From: Gluconobacter sp. Dm-62
GTDB taxonomy: Bacteria; Pseudomonadota; Alphaproteobacteria; Acetobacterales; Acetobacteraceae
Direction of reading: 5' to 3'
Length of the DNA stretch: 64,000 bases
Assembly (NCBI RefSeq): GCF_018256155.1
Contig: NZ_JAERLY010000002.1
Location: 310,001 to 374,000, forward strand
Notes under the pieces: model-generated
What the model saw: the letters and a program-made list of their open reading frames with translations, nothing else
Told to the model about the DNA's origin: nothing
Database searches by the model: none
Shown: positions 63,080 to 64,000 of the stretch, in pieces
Position numbering within the stretch: the first letter of the stretch is position 1
Layout: each line of letters opens with the position of its first letter
Translations under genes and position numbers: made by a program

Positions 63080-63943
63080 TCAGCCAGCGGCAGGGAAATA
63101 GCGCAGAGCCCGGAACAGAGCTTTCGCGCCATCCGATTTTGTCAGGGCGACACGTTCGAGCAGCGGGTCCTGCCGACGCAGACGTGCTGTCAGGATATGG
63201 CAAAGTTCGACAATAACGGCCGCTTCAAGCCGCATCCGGCGATCCCTGACCAGAAGCGGCAGGATCCGGGCGCTCCTGTTGAGGGCGTCCACACCATCCA
63301 GCATCCGGTCAAACACGCGACGGACCCCTGGCTTGCTGCGCACCAGACGCAGATCATCCAGACAGACGCCCTCCTCTTCCAGCCACGGCAGCGGAACATA
63401 GCAGCGATCAAGAGTCTTCAGATCGTCCGCAACGTCCTGAAGATGGTTGACCACCTGAAGCGCGGAACACAGCGCGTCGGATGGTGCGAGTGTCTCCTCG
63501 CCCTCGCCGTGAAGCAGGAGCAGGAAACGGCCCACGGGATTTGCTGAATATTTGCAGTAATGCAGCAACTCGTCCCAGCTCTCATAACGGGTCTTTTCCG
63601 CATCCATGCAGAACGCTTCGAGCAGATCCGTCGCGGTCTCCAGCGGCACACCCGTCTGGAGAAGGACGTCACGAAGTTTGACCGCCGTCTGGGCATCGGC
63701 GCGCTGTGGCGCGGTGATTTCGCCCCGGATGACGGCCGCCATTCCTCTGAGTCGAGCGATTTTTTCGGCAGGTGTGAGCTCAGTCGTGTCCACCATGTCA
63801 TCCGCGACGCGCGCGAAATTATAGTAGGTGTGGACGTAAGGCCTAAGCCTTGGTGCGATCAGGAATGAACCGACGGGAAAATTTTCGTCGGATTTGCCTT
63901 TGGCAGAGGTGACGTCTTTCGTCCCCCAGATGTTGTCTGTCAC
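63080..63943 (-). CDS. hpnC: Hydroxysqualene synthase HpnC
   Basis: Converts presqualene diphosphate to hydroxysqualene. 287 aa, squalene-synthase fold. YYNFARVADDMVDTTE is the first Asp-rich motif and VNHLQDVADDLKTLDRCYVP the second. The start appears to be GTG 63943. It is the first of the hopanoid genes on the minus strand, but is separated from hpnD by two oppositely oriented genes. The 57 bases to the right edge hold only its upstream region. Confidence 0.94.
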   Translation of the reverse strand: MTDNIWGTKDVTSAKGKSDENFPVGSFLIAPRLRPYVHTYYNFARVADDMVDTTELTPAEKIARLRGMAAVIRGEITAPQRADAQTAVKLRDVLLQTGVPLETATDLLEAFCMDAEKTRYESWDELLHYCKYSANPVGRFLLLLHGEGEETLAPSDALCSALQVVNHLQDVADDLKTLDRCYVPLPWLEEEGVCLDDLRLVRSKPGVRRVFDRMLDGVDALNRSARILPLLVRDRRMRLEAAVIVELCHILTARLRRQDPLLERVALTKSDGAKALFRALRYFPAAG

Positions 63944-64000
63944 GATGTTTCATCCGTGTAGGAACGATTTTTCCACCGAACGCCGACCCCGCGATGATGG

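Overview
The window looks like one contiguous, gene-dense piece of an acetic-acid-bacterium chromosome (Acetobacteraceae, Alphaproteobacteria; Gluconobacter is my best guess, from overall gene content and not from a database search). Supporting signs are high GC with a strong third-position GC bias, a metal-ligand pattern in HemB typical of the Mg-type enzymes of alphaproteobacteria, an alphaproteobacterial LexA operator (GAAC-N7-GAAC) in front of lexA, a PDH complex whose E1-beta carries its own lipoyl domain, and an hpnCDEFG hopanoid cluster. There are no insertion sequences, phage genes or CRISPR arrays; this is mostly core housekeeping sequence.

Layout. 1-4.1 kb: a partial ELM1-family gene, a DEAD-box RNA helicase and a two-gene glycosyltransferase operon. 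4.3-9.6 kb: a zinc deacylase of the AstE/aspartoacylase family, glyA, an amino-acid permease, hemB and a yraN-like gene that appears to start on CTG. 9.6-16.6 kb (minus strand): purB, then purC-purS-(Rap1a-like secreted protein)-purQ-purL-bolA-grxD, with 4-nt overlaps from purC to purL. 16.7-19.6 kb (plus): a TerC-like membrane protein, a soluble lytic transglycosylase and a CinA-type amidohydrolase. 19.7-32.8 kb (minus): a small secreted protein, then, reading leftward from 32.8 kb, ppiD-trpE-trpG-trpD-trpC, pdhA-pdhB-pdhC-lpd-lipA and a RatA/COQ10-like gene. 32.9-39 kb (plus): tpiA-secG, pyrG-kdsA, eno and an FtsB/DivIC-like gene, with a DUF3429 membrane protein on the other strand. 39-46.6 kb: rpmG, lexA with its operator, a lipoprotein, pgsA, uvrC, a structured 314-nt intergenic region, a membrane dipeptidase, xthA and an orphan response regulator. 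46.7-52.8 kb: an L,D-transpeptidase-like protein, a CPA-type antiporter, a GNAT acetyltransferase, an RsmB-like rRNA methyltransferase, guaB and tRNA-Gln(CUG). 52.9-56.3 kb: a Ppx/GppA phosphatase, rlmE and an SSS-family symporter. 56.3-64 kb: the hopanoid genes hpnG, shc(hpnF), hpnE and hpnD, then two plus-strand genes (a secreted cupin and a Tat-targeted PLP aminotransferase), then hpnC.

How the genes fit together. The purine block covers the middle of IMP synthesis with the three-subunit PurSQL FGAM synthetase, and guaB takes IMP towards GMP. The pdh/lpd/lipA block makes and lipoylates the pyruvate dehydrogenase complex. tpiA and eno serve lower glycolysis. hpnC/D/E convert farnesyl diphosphate to squalene, Shc cyclises it and HpnG trims adenosylhopane. 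BolA and monothiol glutaredoxin are the usual Fe-S trafficking pair. The most noteworthy observations are the secreted Rap1a-like protein translationally embedded in the purine operon, the exported aminotransferase plus cupin splitting the hopanoid cluster, the CTG/TGA overlap of hemB and yraN, the structured RNA-like region at 43.8-43.97 kb, and a gene order best explained by an inversion relative to other alphaproteobacteria. I saw no clearly new multi-gene system.
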